Shown here one piece after another: positions 1 to 12,000 of a DNA stretch of 64,000 bases; position 1 is the stretch's first letter, and each line of letters begins with the position of its first letter. The stretch comes from Amyelois transitella. Lineage: Eukaryota; Arthropoda; Insecta; Lepidoptera; Pyralidae. The stretch spans positions 3,395,001 through 3,459,000 of the forward strand of contig NC_083514.1 of NCBI RefSeq assembly GCF_032362555.1, read 5' to 3'. The notes below the pieces were generated by a model that worked only from the letters and a program-made list of their open reading frames with translations, did not search any database and was not told the DNA's origin. The translations under genes and the position numbers were made by a program.

Positions 1-2007
1 CAAAGGAGCTAAATGTTTATTAGAAACTACTGTTTCACGACCATCAGGAAGCTTGACATATGAATACATGGGATTAGGTTGTAATAATTCCACTTCATCA
101 ACTAATGGGTCATATTTAGAATTTCTTACGTGTCGTTTAAGTAGTACAGGTCCTGGATTAAGTAACCACGTTGGCATAGATTGTCCATTTAGTGATCGTC
201 TAGGATGATGAAACATACGTTCATGAGGGGTTGCATTGGTACTTGTACATAACAACGAGCGTATTGAGTGAAGAGCAAAAGGCAAAACTTTTTCCCATTC
301 TTCGATTCGCATACTTTTGGACCGAATGCTTAGTTGAATACTCTTCCATAATGTTCCATTTAGTCTTTCTATTTGTCCGTTACCTTCTGGATTGTAGGGA
401 GAGCTTCTGCTTGTAGCTATTCCAAGGGAATGAAGAAATTGTTGGACTTCTTCTGATAAAAATGATGTTCCTCTGTCAGAGTGAATATATTGTGGTATAC
501 CAAATAGATAAAAGATATCTTTCAGACAATGAACAACAGTTGAAGCAGTCATATCTTTACATGGATAAGCGAAGGGAAATCTAGAGTATTCGTCGATTAC
601 TGTTAATATATAACGATTAGTAGTGTTACTTGGCACAGGCCCTTTGAAATCTATATTAAGTCTTTCAAAACACGAAGTTGCTTTTATGAGATGGCCGTGT
701 GTCTGACCAAATCTTGGTTTTATTTCTGAACAAATAGGGCAAGACGAAACCATGGATCTTATTTCATTAATCGAATATGGCAGATTCTTTTGACGTACCC
801 AATGTGCCATTCTCACTATTCCAGGATGGCACAAAGCATCGTGTATTTCATAAAGTTTATTTGTAGATATACTAGCGCTTATTCTAGACAAAGCATCAGC
901 AGTGAAATTTTCTTTCCCTGGTCTATATATAATGTCGTATTTATAACACGACAACTCAAGGCGCCATCGTTCAACTTTCTCGTTTTTAACTTTGCTTGTA
1001 TGATTTTGATTCAGCATAAATGAAACTGACTGTTGATCGGTGATGAGAAGAAAATGTCGACCCAAGAGATAGTGTCGCCACTTGCGTAAAGATTCTACAA
1101 TTGCGTAAGCTTCTTTTTCAATAGCAGAGTGACGGCGTTCTGAATCGGAAAGACTTCTAGAAAAAAATGCCACTGGTCTTCCATTTTGTGTAAGAGATGC
1201 TGCAATTGTATGCTCAGAAGCATCAGTTTCAACGACGAATCTTTCTTCATTGTCTATTGCAGTCAAACATGACTTAGCAATAGTAGATTTAAGAGAATTA
1301 AAACTAGAAATAGCTGTTTCATCGAGTGGAAAGCTTTTGCTTGAGATTAAAGGCCTTACCTTTTCAGAAAAATTTTGTACCCATTTCGAATAATGCGCAA
1401 AAAGCCCGAGAGTTCTTTTCAGTGAAGGTCCATCTGATGGGACTGGTAAGTCAAGAAGTGGCTTAAGACGAGTTGAATCTGGTTTAATAGTGTTATTATG
1501 AACATTATAACCAAGTAAATTTATAGAGCTAGAAGAAAAAGTACATTTGTCTTTGTTAAGTGTCAAACTGTATTTCTCGGCTGCCATCATAAATCTTTCC
1601 AAATTTTTGTCATGATCGTCTTTTGTTTTGCCGCATACGGTAATATCATCTAAATAAGCAAATGTGCCGTTAAGTTTCTCTGACTCTATTATAAATTGCA
1701 GTGTACGTTGAAAAGCAGCTACGCCATTGGTTACTCCAAATGGAATGCGAGTAAACTGATATAAATTACCACATGCTTCGAATGCTGTATACTTTTTTTC
1801 TTTTTCTAATATTGGAATTTGGTGGTAAGCACTTTTCAAATCAATTTGACTAAAATAGTTGTATTTAGCTACATTAGCAACTACCAGTTCTATGCTAGGC
1901 AGTGGATGAGCATCAAGTTCTGTATATTTGTTAATAGTTCGCGAATAATCAATAACCATGCGGCGCCAATAAATTGTAATAATAATGCAAAACCAAATGT
2001 ATTGGTT
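1..2007 (-). mobile_element. Ty3/Gypsy-type LTR retrotransposon pol fragment (RT-RNase H-integrase), runs off left edge
   Basis: Read on the minus strand, the frame whose codons start at base 1 stays open from 2007 to base 1 (about 669 codons, no stop in any line), so the ORF continues outside the window. Domains in order: reverse transcriptase beginning inside the fold at WRRMVIDY (near 1945-1968), with YLDD at 1645-1656; RNase H with TDAS at 1216-1227 and ADALSR near 885-900; integrase with an HHCC zinc finger (CPIC at 730-741) and catalytic D (646-648), D (475-477) and E (367-369), spaced as DD35E. After the core it reads NPGPVLLKRHVR, the usual post-core region. A stop at 2008-2010 lies just upstream of the truncated RT, so gag, protease and the RT fingers are missing on this side. 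The catalytic motifs seen look intact, which suggests a young copy with a 5' deletion. Confidence 0.93.
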
Positions 2008-2009
2008 TT

Positions 2010-3072
2010 ATTCTAGTTAAAACACAACTATGACAGTAACAATAAAGACAAGATTATTCTTTTAAAATATCATAGATAACATGTCAGATGAATAACAAAC
2101 AGTTTGTGTATTATTGATCTTTTCCTGCTACTTTCTTGACAGAGTAGTATATCCAGGATGTAGAAGAAGATGGGGTAGACAGAGTCGACATTCCCGACCC
2201 GAAGAATCAATGAGAGTTAAATGATGGAATTCACATTCAGATAAGTGACGGGTTGCCATCACCCTTGATTGTCTTTTACAATCTGCACGGGAAGGCATAG
2301 CTGAGTCACTGCTATGTTTTTATTGCTACTAGACCAGCATGAAAGCATATTTTAGATAAAAAGGAAGTGCATAGGCACTTATTTTTCTTTATTATCCATA
2401 AAAGAAGAGATGTGGTACCTAGTAGTCCTATTTTAAAGTACCGCGAACCAAACGGTACTTTACTTAGGTTTCCTTTTTTTATAATTTGTAGGTAAGTACG
2501 TATGGGAGTCCACAACCAACGGTTCCATTAAGTAAATAATAACACAAAGATCGCTGAATGGAAATATTTATTGACATTACCTATGCTGTTGCGACCCATA
2601 CACGTACCTTTTTGGCGTGAATTGCTGACTATTTCTAGTGGATTGAAAGGAAAAAATAGGAAAACAAATTAGGATGAAAACAATGTTTTTTTAAAAGGGT
2701 TTGTTTTTGACAGCCTACTGGCAATCTTAAGATTCTTGAGTCTTAACTGCGGTACGCGTGTAAAGCCCCCATTTCTCGTGTGAATATATATATACATTTC
2801 ATTCAAAATATAATTTGTCTATGCTTGCATTCATCCGGTATAGAGGACAAACAGTGTCTATGATTATCTCTCTCTCTTTCTAACGTGTTTCTATTGGCTG
2901 AAATCGTTCATGTTAAAAATGGCGCGGCTTTTGTCATATCCTGTTTTGTGATGGGTGAGTGCATGGCCTCGACGTTGATCCCGTTCTGAGATTTTTATTG
3001 AACTACGCCGCTGCTGTATATATATGTAATATTACCGGCGATATATTTCGTGATGGTGTTCCCCAAAAGGCC
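2010..3072. other. Gene-free stretch with repeat debris and the presumed Usp10 promoter
   Basis: No coding exon is seen. About 2155-2480 is a degenerate copy of the window's recurrent short repeat (family A). About 2860-3072 lies directly upstream of the proposed USP10 start and should hold its promoter and 5' UTR, but I see no clear TATA box. The ORF on the minus strand at 2312-2515 lies in repeat DNA and looks accidental. Confidence 0.5.
2155..2480 (+). repeat. Family A interspersed repeat, degenerate copy
   Basis: It has the series GGGGTAGACAGAG, then a GACGGGTTGCC block, then TGATTGTCTTTTACAATCTGCACGGG, then a tail with AGTCCTATTTT and ACCAAACGGTAC. The same order appears in the clean copy at 53221-53485 and the copy at 47153-47345. 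Family A is non-coding and its class is unknown to me. Confidence 0.55.
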
Positions 3073-3090
3073 ATGGATTTGATGGAAACG
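3073..3090 (+). CDS. Usp10: Proposed first coding exon of Usp10 (MDLMET)
   Basis: ATG in a good context (AAGGCCATGG) is followed by six codons and a strong donor, ACG|gtaagc. It ends in phase 0, which fits the phase-0 start of exon 2 (GAATATGAG after tttcag). Exon 2 has no in-frame ATG, so an upstream coding exon is required. The joined start would be MDLMET then EYEFLDLSD. Another small exon inside the 2.1-kb intron cannot be excluded. Confidence 0.55.
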
Positions 3091-6000
3091 GTAAGCATTG
3101 CATAAATACTGAACATTCATGAAAAATTTGTTTGGCTTTTGTTTCTTGTTTTGGTGATTTTGAAACTGGCCATTTCATTAGAAAAAATATCTCTTTCCAG
3201 AAATTGTGTGCACGTGGGAGGTAAGTGTCGTTAGTTTTCATTATATTGATGTTATCAAGTTTCGGGTTTGCATAATGAAAATCACCATTACGTTGATTTG
3301 TCAATACTTTGATGGCACCCGGCAACCCAGCGTTGTTACGCCATCTTATAGTCCTCCAAATGTTCCGCATATTTTGCAGCTTAGCATAATTGCAAGAGAG
3401 AATTAGAGGCTGAAAATCATGCTATAATAGAAAGGGATTCCGATGGAAGCATATTCCATGAAAAGGTTCTAGGTATGTCATTTTTCACTATTGCATTCCA
3501 TGACTTATGAAACCACATGTGCATAGATGGTGTTGTTATTGTTATTTAGTCGGTATAAATGGTATTGCATAATATATATTTGCACGGTAGTAGACCGCTA
3601 TGTGTACCCAAGATCAGTTTATATGTTGTGATGTGCGTAAAAGCTGCAGGGGTCCCATAAGAGGCCCGACCGATATATAACCTATAATTTTGACAGACTG
3701 TAAAGAAGTCCAATGTTCAAATGAAATGACACTTGTGTCCATTTTGCAGCATATTTCAAGGTTACTTTGTATAGAAATACTTTCCAGTACCAAGCTGATC
3801 TGATGTGATGATAGTGTATGTCTATGGAATGACAATAATACATAGAGATACTTAACTAATTTCAGGTAATATTTATATTATTCACTTTGAATGCAAACTC
3901 AAATATCCAATTACATGGCACTTTTATTACTTGCTATGTAATATTTCAGTAGGTAGGTAGGTTTATGAAATGAAATGTACCTATATTGCTTGAATCTTTA
4001 TTGGAGTACTCTTGTTTTTTACTTTTATAATTAATATAGGAACTAAGGATTTGTAATTAGAACATACTAAAATTTGTTTTCTTTTGCCGATAACATAATT
4101 TTATCATTCAAACTCAAAAATATTAATCAAACATCTGAAACAAAATTGTAAAGTCATTCAGAAAACAATTTGGAGTCAATAGTAGGGATAATGAGATTGA
4201 ATAATATAAAGTTATACATACCATCCAAAATGTTAACCATTACTTGATTTTAAATAATTTGATAAAGAATGACTTGCAAATTTACTTTTACAAAAACATT
4301 TTGGATTATATTTAGTTATGAACCTAAAAGCACAAGAAAGACACTTATTGTTTAAGGAGTATTTTAATTAAGGAGTAAGAATTTGCCCAATGATTCATTG
4401 ATGAGTATCATTGTAAATATCTTTTTTATAATGATTTGAACTTTGGCTAAAATTTGACTGCACATACACAAATCCAACTACTCAGTGGAATATTATGAAT
4501 TAATTGCTATTTTGTGATTGTAATTTCGTAAGCACCAAATCATTTAAATGAAAATATCTATTGGTGTGAACATATGCTTGTGAGCTGGAATAGATCTAAA
4601 AACAGAAGATAGATAAATACAATACCCTTTATTGCACATAAATTATATCAAAAATAACTTATCTTAAAGTAGGTAACTGTCAAGCCTTTTAAATCTGTGA
4701 TCTTTCTAAAGTGTGTCTAAAATTCAAAAGGTAAACTGGGGTAATCATTAAAATAAAAATTTTGATGTTGACAAAAATGTTTGTTATAATTTGAATGGAG
4801 ACTGGTTTTTTTATTGTGTTTGTACAGTAAAGGCTGGTCAGATATTTTGTATAATGTAAAACTATCTATAAGTACCAAATTCTTTATAACTTTATTTAGA
4901 TTCCAAATATTTTTTTACTATATTGAGGATTTCGTACCATGGGGTTAGCAAGTTTATTATGTTTATTTACTTAGTATGATATTTTTTGGTGGGTCAAGAA
5001 AGTATCTAATGGTACAAATTGGAAGTTTTCGTTTTTAATTTTTCAAATAATTTTTATCCATTTTCATGTCAGGTACTCTCAATTTAAAATCTTTTCTATC
5101 TCCATTTCTAGTTCCACTCATGAAGTGGCATTATTATCTTTGAATCAGCCTTGCATTGTATAAGTATGGCCATCTATGTTGCATGGTGGAAGATGTAGCT
5201 GTAAGGACAATTTTGAAATTGTGTGGCGTGTTTCAGGAATATGAGTTCCTAGACTTGTCAGATGTGAAAGAAGCGGAACGGAGTAGTCTGCAGTGCGCAC
5301 TGTTCAAGCGGAGGACTGACACGTCGGCGTACACTGCCCGTGTTGGTTGGACTGAACCTTCTGTAGGTATGTATTTGTTGCATATTAAAGTTTCAAATAT
5401 AAAGGCCAAAATGTCTGTCAATCTTATTTAATAGTACATTTCTTAAAACACCTGCAGAATTTCATCATACAACAACAGCCCAGAATGTATTGCATCACAA
5501 AGATACGTTATATCTACCTTAACACTCTAAATGGAAAAACATTGCTTGTTTAAAAATTTTGATGTCAAAAGTCAGCCCAAAATGTTTGGTCAGACTGGAA
5601 CTCGCAATTCTAAAGCAAACATTCAACCACCATACCCAAAAGGCAGTTAACCTTATCAGTGATAGGATAAATAGCATATATACACATTATCTTAAATTCT
5701 TGGAACTGAAATCACATGACACAGAGTAACAGAGTTTGATTATCCTTGTGATACCACAGTTATGGCTCTCGGCCTGCGAGTGTAGTATATAACTCATAGC
5801 AAAATACTATTCTTTCTCTTACTGTGTTTTACATTCAGTGAGTGTATACAGTATAAAACCTTTTAATAAAAAAATAATTACAATGTTGTTGTGAAACTAA
5901 ACGAATGGGATGGTTGTTTGAAATTGCTGTTTGTTTTTTCTAACACATGAAAATTCGTGTTGCCCAATTCAGATTTATCATCGTGTTCATCGAGCACGGC

Positions 6001-9000
6001 CGGCGCGCCGACCGCGTCTAGCAGCCTGGACAGCCTATCGGGCGGCGAGTGCGAGATGGCGCCACACTCGCCGGCGCGGGCGGGGGCCGGGCCTCCTCCC
6101 CCGCCCTACGCCGCGCCGCCGCACTACCCGCCGCAGCCTCACCAGTGGCCCGTGGCACCGCCCAACGTCTACGTCAGCCAGGTCACCGCCAACGTCAACG
6201 TGCATGGCTACATGGGGCAGTACTACCAACCTCCACAGCCGCAGTACGCCCCGCCGCCCGTAGAACGCGCTGCGCGACCCCACAGGCGAGACCGCAGGAA
6301 CAAACGCGCTCCCTCCCCTCCACCGCAACCGACCCCATACTATGTGCAATACCCGCAGTACTATCCCGCAGCGCAGGCGCAAGGGGCTCCACTCTACCAT
6401 CTACCCATGTACCAACCAGTAGTGTACGGACCGTATGCGCATCCTCCTTACTATTACCCCGAGTACCCCATGCAAGTGGAAGGCGACACGGGCGACAAAG
6501 GACCAGAGGAATATCCCCAAGAGGTGGTGATGGAACAGGAAACTGTTGATGCCTACTACGCAGGCGCACACTACACATATGGCCCGCCGGTCGAGGGCGG
6601 GATGGAGTACATGCCGCCGATATACTTGCCGCCGCCGACACATCCGCCACCTTTACCGATACAACAGCCACCGCCTCACCAAACTACACCGCATCAATTC
6701 AATGTTCACGCCAAAAACTTCGTTCAAGGGCAGAACCATAAAACTTACACACCTCCAGAGAATAAGACTCAAGAACAGAAACCTCCTATTGCGATAGCCT
6801 CGGCATCCGCTTCGACGGCTACTGTGGAAGCATTGCCGATCAAAGACCTTAAAATCACCAGTAAAGGGCCCAGCAGCCCTAAACAATCTGACCGTCCAGT
6901 CGACACTAACCAGGCTAAACCCGCTACACCGACAGAGAAATTGTCTCCAGCGCCAAAACCAGAAGCTACAAAATTAGCTTGGGTGCCCAACGAAAACAAA
7001 GTGCCAGAGCCTGCAGTCAATACTCCTACTCAGCAAGCAAAAACCTTCCCTCCCACCGCGTCAGCCAATACGATCGCGGCCGCTGCGGCTAAGGTACAGC
7101 CGACGCTCAGCAAACCCACTAAGGGCCCGGCTCCGCCATTCACTGGAGGCAAACAACCTCCTAAGCCCTCCGTGCCCCAGACGGTCGTCCCAGTACAGCA
7201 GGCTGTGTCAACGCCGAAAGCTCCATTTGGAAATCGCCAAAAGCGCGAGTCGGGTCCCGCTAATCGCTCCCCGTCGAATGAGACCCCCGAATCAGAAAGG
7301 GTCGCTATCGCTACAGAGCATGTCAAACGCGAGCCCCCTCTACCTCCTAGTAAAGCACCTATGCCTATCTCGATAACCCTGCACTCGCAAGGTCAACCAT
7401 TGATAGTGACCAATAAATCTCCATTTGGGCACTCTAGGAAAGCTGCGGTGGCACCAGAGCCGGCCCCAGTACCGCAGCCTCCCCCACCCGCTCCTACAGC
7501 GTCTGATTTCCCCCCTCCACCCACACCACGAAACCGCGGGGAACCTGTTCCCCCGCCGGTAGTACAGCCGCAACCACAGCCGGCCCCGGGCAAGTCCTGG
7601 GCGAGCCTGTTCTCCAGCAAGACTTCAATAACTACTGCCGCCCCAGTGTCTGCGCCCGCTACTGAAGAGCCATCTTCCCCGACGACCACTACTCCTATCG
7701 CGGCACCGAACGTTCAAAAACCGGTTGCTAAGGTTCCCCCTTTTGATGCTTCTCCACTGCAAGCTACCGTCGTCGAAAAGCCATCACCCCCTCTTCGTCC
7801 GCCCACGACTACAGCGGCGCCGACTATATCTTACTCTGAGAAGACGTCGGTTAACGCCGTCAGTAATGTAGCTGCGCCGGTGCCAGCGAAGACTCCACCT
7901 AGCAACCAGTCTCCGGCGGAGACTCGTGAGGGCCAGAAAGAGGTTACGCCGGCATTGCCTCTGCCGCCGTCGCCGTTCAGCGATGATCCGAACTCGTACA
8001 GGATGGGAGGTAATTATGATTATATTTTAGCAGTGTTGTATGATTTGTTCATGCATATTACACCACACAATTCAATTTTAAAAAGATTAAGCTGTATTTA
8101 ACTCTGTAAATTGTACAGTTCTAGTAAATTTTCTAAAACGAAATAAATGTTATTTTCAGAATTCCTATTGAAATACCAACTAGACAATCGTTCGGTGTCG
8201 CTGCTGCCTCGCGGTTTGACCAACCGCTCAAACTATTGCTATGTGAACTCTATCCTACAAGCGTTGGTAGCTTGCCCGCCCTTCTACAATATGCTGAAGG
8301 CGTTACCTTATCAGATGAGGCGTGGCAAATCTAGTACTCCAGTTATTGATTCGCTGTAAGTATATGCAATCAGTTTTCTATTCTTATTTCTTGTTCAGAT
8401 AAAGTATACATTAAATATTTTGATTCATGTGCATAAAACATCAAGATAAGTCTTAGTCTTTAGTCATTTTAATCTTCTGAAATCATCGTGAGGAAACCTG
8501 CACATTCTGAAAACTGGATGTTTAACCATGATCGGTCCAATATGAGTTAGGTTGACCTGTAAAGGTTGCGAAGGTCTGATCTGTAAAATCCTGACTCACC
8601 TACAGGTTCCTCTTCAGATTGATTAGTAGCCTGTTTTATAAACTGTGAAAGAGTTATAATCTGAGCACGCGTGATTGTGCCCCAGCGTGGAGCTGTGCTA
8701 CTCGTTCAGCGCGGCGGCGCCGGCGCGCGCGCGGGCGCGGGCGGAGGGCGCGTCGCCGCCGCCGGTGCCGGGCGCGCCGCCGCTGGAGGGCGGCGCGGGG
8801 CTGCGCGTGCTGCGCGCGCTGCGCCCGCTCGCCTCGCACGAGGGCCGCCAGGAGGACGCCGAGGAGTTCCTGGGCTGCCTGCTCAACTCGCTCAACGACG
8901 AGATGCTCGAGGTGAGTTTTCATTAAGCATACATATAGTCACGTCTTTATCCCCCTCATGGGACACGCAGAGCTCGCAATCTACAAAAAACTGAATTGCC

Positions 9001-12000
9001 GCGTCTTAATGATGGAATTTCGATTATAATAATAATGATTAAATTTAAATAATAATATATAATAATAACAAGAAAAAAGAAAGAAACCGACTCGGAGGTC
9101 GAGAAAATAAAACAAAGAATATAATAATAATATATAATAATCATAATTATAAATAGCCCCATCGTCTACAAGAAGAATCCCAAGTTTATAAACCTTTCCC
9201 TTAGTAACTAATTGTATTATGCGCATTTTCACTGCACAGTGTAAGTAAATCACAGAATTAAACATAATTTCTCGAATGTCTCTTGAGCTATCATTAGATG
9301 AAATGATAGGATGCTGCAGATAACTTATAATATTCCACCGAAAATCCTGAAGAGCGCAACAAAGATAATATTATATACCTATATATCATTATACAGTGGG
9401 TTGCCAAATTAATAGGGACAGTCACATTTTTTATCATATTTTTTCTTCAGGCGCGTTTGACTGCTATTTCAAGTGGTGTAAGTGGTCCTGGAATGTATTT
9501 TTATGTTCACAGCACCTCTACAGATCAACTTGAAAGTAAATTTCAAGTGTTATGGGATTTGTTTATTTTGTAAAAATATTTTATTATCGGGAGAGACGCG
9601 CAGTCCTTCACACGTGTAAAAGTAAAATAAGTAACTAATTATTTTAAAAAGTTATTTTGTGATTTTGTGAAATTATTATTGACTGCAAGTAAGTATTACT
9701 TTATTTTTATTAAATCTTAAGTATTTTGGGGCTGATTTTAGGACGAAATTAATTAATTTTTTATTTTTACAGCTTTCACTATGGGTCGAGGGGTAGATTT
9801 GTCTCCAAGAAAAAAATCTGAGGTTAAAACCCTTCTTTTGCACACAAGTCATTCTCAGAGGAAGATAGCAGAACTGGCTGGTGTTTCTAAGTCGGTAGTA
9901 AATAAAATAAAAATAAATCTGGATCAAGATCAGCCACTTTTGCCCAAAAGAAAAGGCAAATGCGGAAGAAAACGGATTACGACACCACGGTCCGATAGGA
10001 AAATCAGGGATATGTGTTTGCAAAACAGGAAGAAAAGTGCTGGATTGTTAACCCAGATGGTACAGGAGTCTGGAATACAAGTTTCGAAGAGAACTGTACA
10101 GCGTAGGTTGGCAGAGGAAGGCCTGACCGGACATCGCCCAGCTAAAAAACCGCGACTGACAGAGGCGATGAAGAAGAAACGACTTGCTTGGGCTCGTGAA
10201 CACCGTCTGATGAGTGTTGAAGACTGGAGCAAGGTCAGTTTTAATGTCAATTGATAATTTATATTAATATTATGGTATATTATCTAAAAAGATTTTCATA
10301 TAAGTTATAAATATTTTTTTTCAGGTGTGTTTCTCAGACGAATCAACATTTGAGATTCTTGCCGACAAAAGCAACTTTGTCAGGCGGCGCCCAGGCGAGA
10401 AATTTCACCCTGACTGCATTGTGGAACGCGTTAAACACCCTGTTAAAATAATGGTATGGTCTGTCATAAGTGCTAAAGGGGTTGGGCGTCTCTACATTGT
10501 CCAGGGAACCATGAGACAGGACCAATACAGGCAGGTCCTAGAAACTCGCTTGTTGCCGCAACTCCGGGAATGGTTCTCAGAGGGGGAGGAATTCATGTTC
10601 ATGCATGACTCAGCACCATGCCATAAAGCAAGGAGTGTAACAAAATTTTTAGCAGACCACAATATACCAGTTTTGCCTTGGCCTGGCAATTCTCCAGACA
10701 TGAACCCCATCGAAAACTTATGGGAAATTACCAAGGCGGAAATTGCCAAGGAAGTGATAACCACCAAGGTAAAACTGATCGAAAAATTAATAAATGTGTG
10801 GCACCACAACCCTAAAATAAAGGAAAGTGCCAAACAGTGCATAGAAAGTATGCCGAGGCGGATCGAAGCACTCATTCAGGCTAAAGGAAATGTGACAAAA
10901 TATTAGCAATATCTCATTGCCATTTTCGTAATACCTGCTAATATTTTCTAATTACCCAAAGACTGTTATTTTTTTGTTTAAACTACTTGTAAGATGTGTG
11001 TCTAATATTATTAAATATAATTATAACTCAAAACAACGTTTTTAATTAGTTATGGACCAATAAAGTGTAAAAAAACAATATTTTTCGACTGTCCCTATTA
11101 ATTTGGCAACCCACTGTATATATATATAGATCCTCATCAGTCACTTCATTTCCATCAATGAAAAATTCTTAGAGATAATTTTATATGATTTTACAAACTG
11201 CCATATTATAATTTTCCTTTCCTCTCTTCCAGTTGATAAAATTGGTGGAGCCCGAAGAACCTAAAGATGGTGCAGGGCAACCCAATGGTGTGATCCCACA
11301 GGAACAACCGGAGGAAGATGACGACGATGATGAATGGAAGGTAATTAATTTATTGAAAAACTAGTGTATTTTATTATAATAAAAATGTAATGTAATGTTT
11401 GCCTACATCTGTGGAAAAGTGTCTTGATTTATAAGTTTTTTTTAGCCTATAGGTACGCAGATTAACCTATATCAATAATTAGTGACAGTTGCTATTGAAC
11501 TCTGATTCAATGATGTCCACAAACAATTTGTAGTAATAAGAAATCAAATAGTTTGATTAATAGGAATAGAATGAAAATAGGATATTAGGTAATATTTAGT
11601 ACAAATAATAATGAAATCTAATATTATGGTTATGTTTAATCATTATTTCCCAGGTTTTTGCCGTGTGCTTCCCGGCACTAAATAATAGGACCGCTCTATC
11701 TCTTTCTCATGTATGTCGTAAAAGGCAACTAAGAGATAGGCTGATAAACTTGAGATTCCTCTTGTAGGCGGTGATTCTATCTTGTAGGCTATGGGGTAGT
11801 AACCTACTATTTGAATCCCAATCTGGTATTTAACCCACACTTAATATGCCTCAATTTTGTCCCGGACGACTTGAATCATGTTGAATTGATTACAATGATC
11901 ATTGGTCACAAGCAACTCAATTCCATTATAAAGCTGTTCTTCACTTTCCGTGTTTTCAAAACGGTCGGATCTATCTCCCCGCAAGGAATACAGACGTGAC

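Noticed and set aside
2905..2960. ATGGCGCGGCTTTTGTCATA followed by a gtgagt donor as USP10 exon 1
   Set aside because: The frame meets TGA after ten codons, and the phase does not fit exon 2; it could still be a non-coding leader exon.
5957..5972. Start of the USP10 long ORF at 5957
   Set aside because: The codon is GTG and lies in the intron; the acceptor at 5971-5972 and the phase match with exon 2 place the exon start at 5973.
6035..7689. Several long ORFs on the minus strand and in other plus frames
   Set aside because: Shadows of the GC- and proline-rich USP10 exon 3; the real frame has conserved motifs and correct splice phases.
8654..8994. Arg/Ala-rich ORFs in other frames over USP10 exon 5
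   Set aside because: By-products of its extreme GC content; only the GRQEDAEE frame matches the family.
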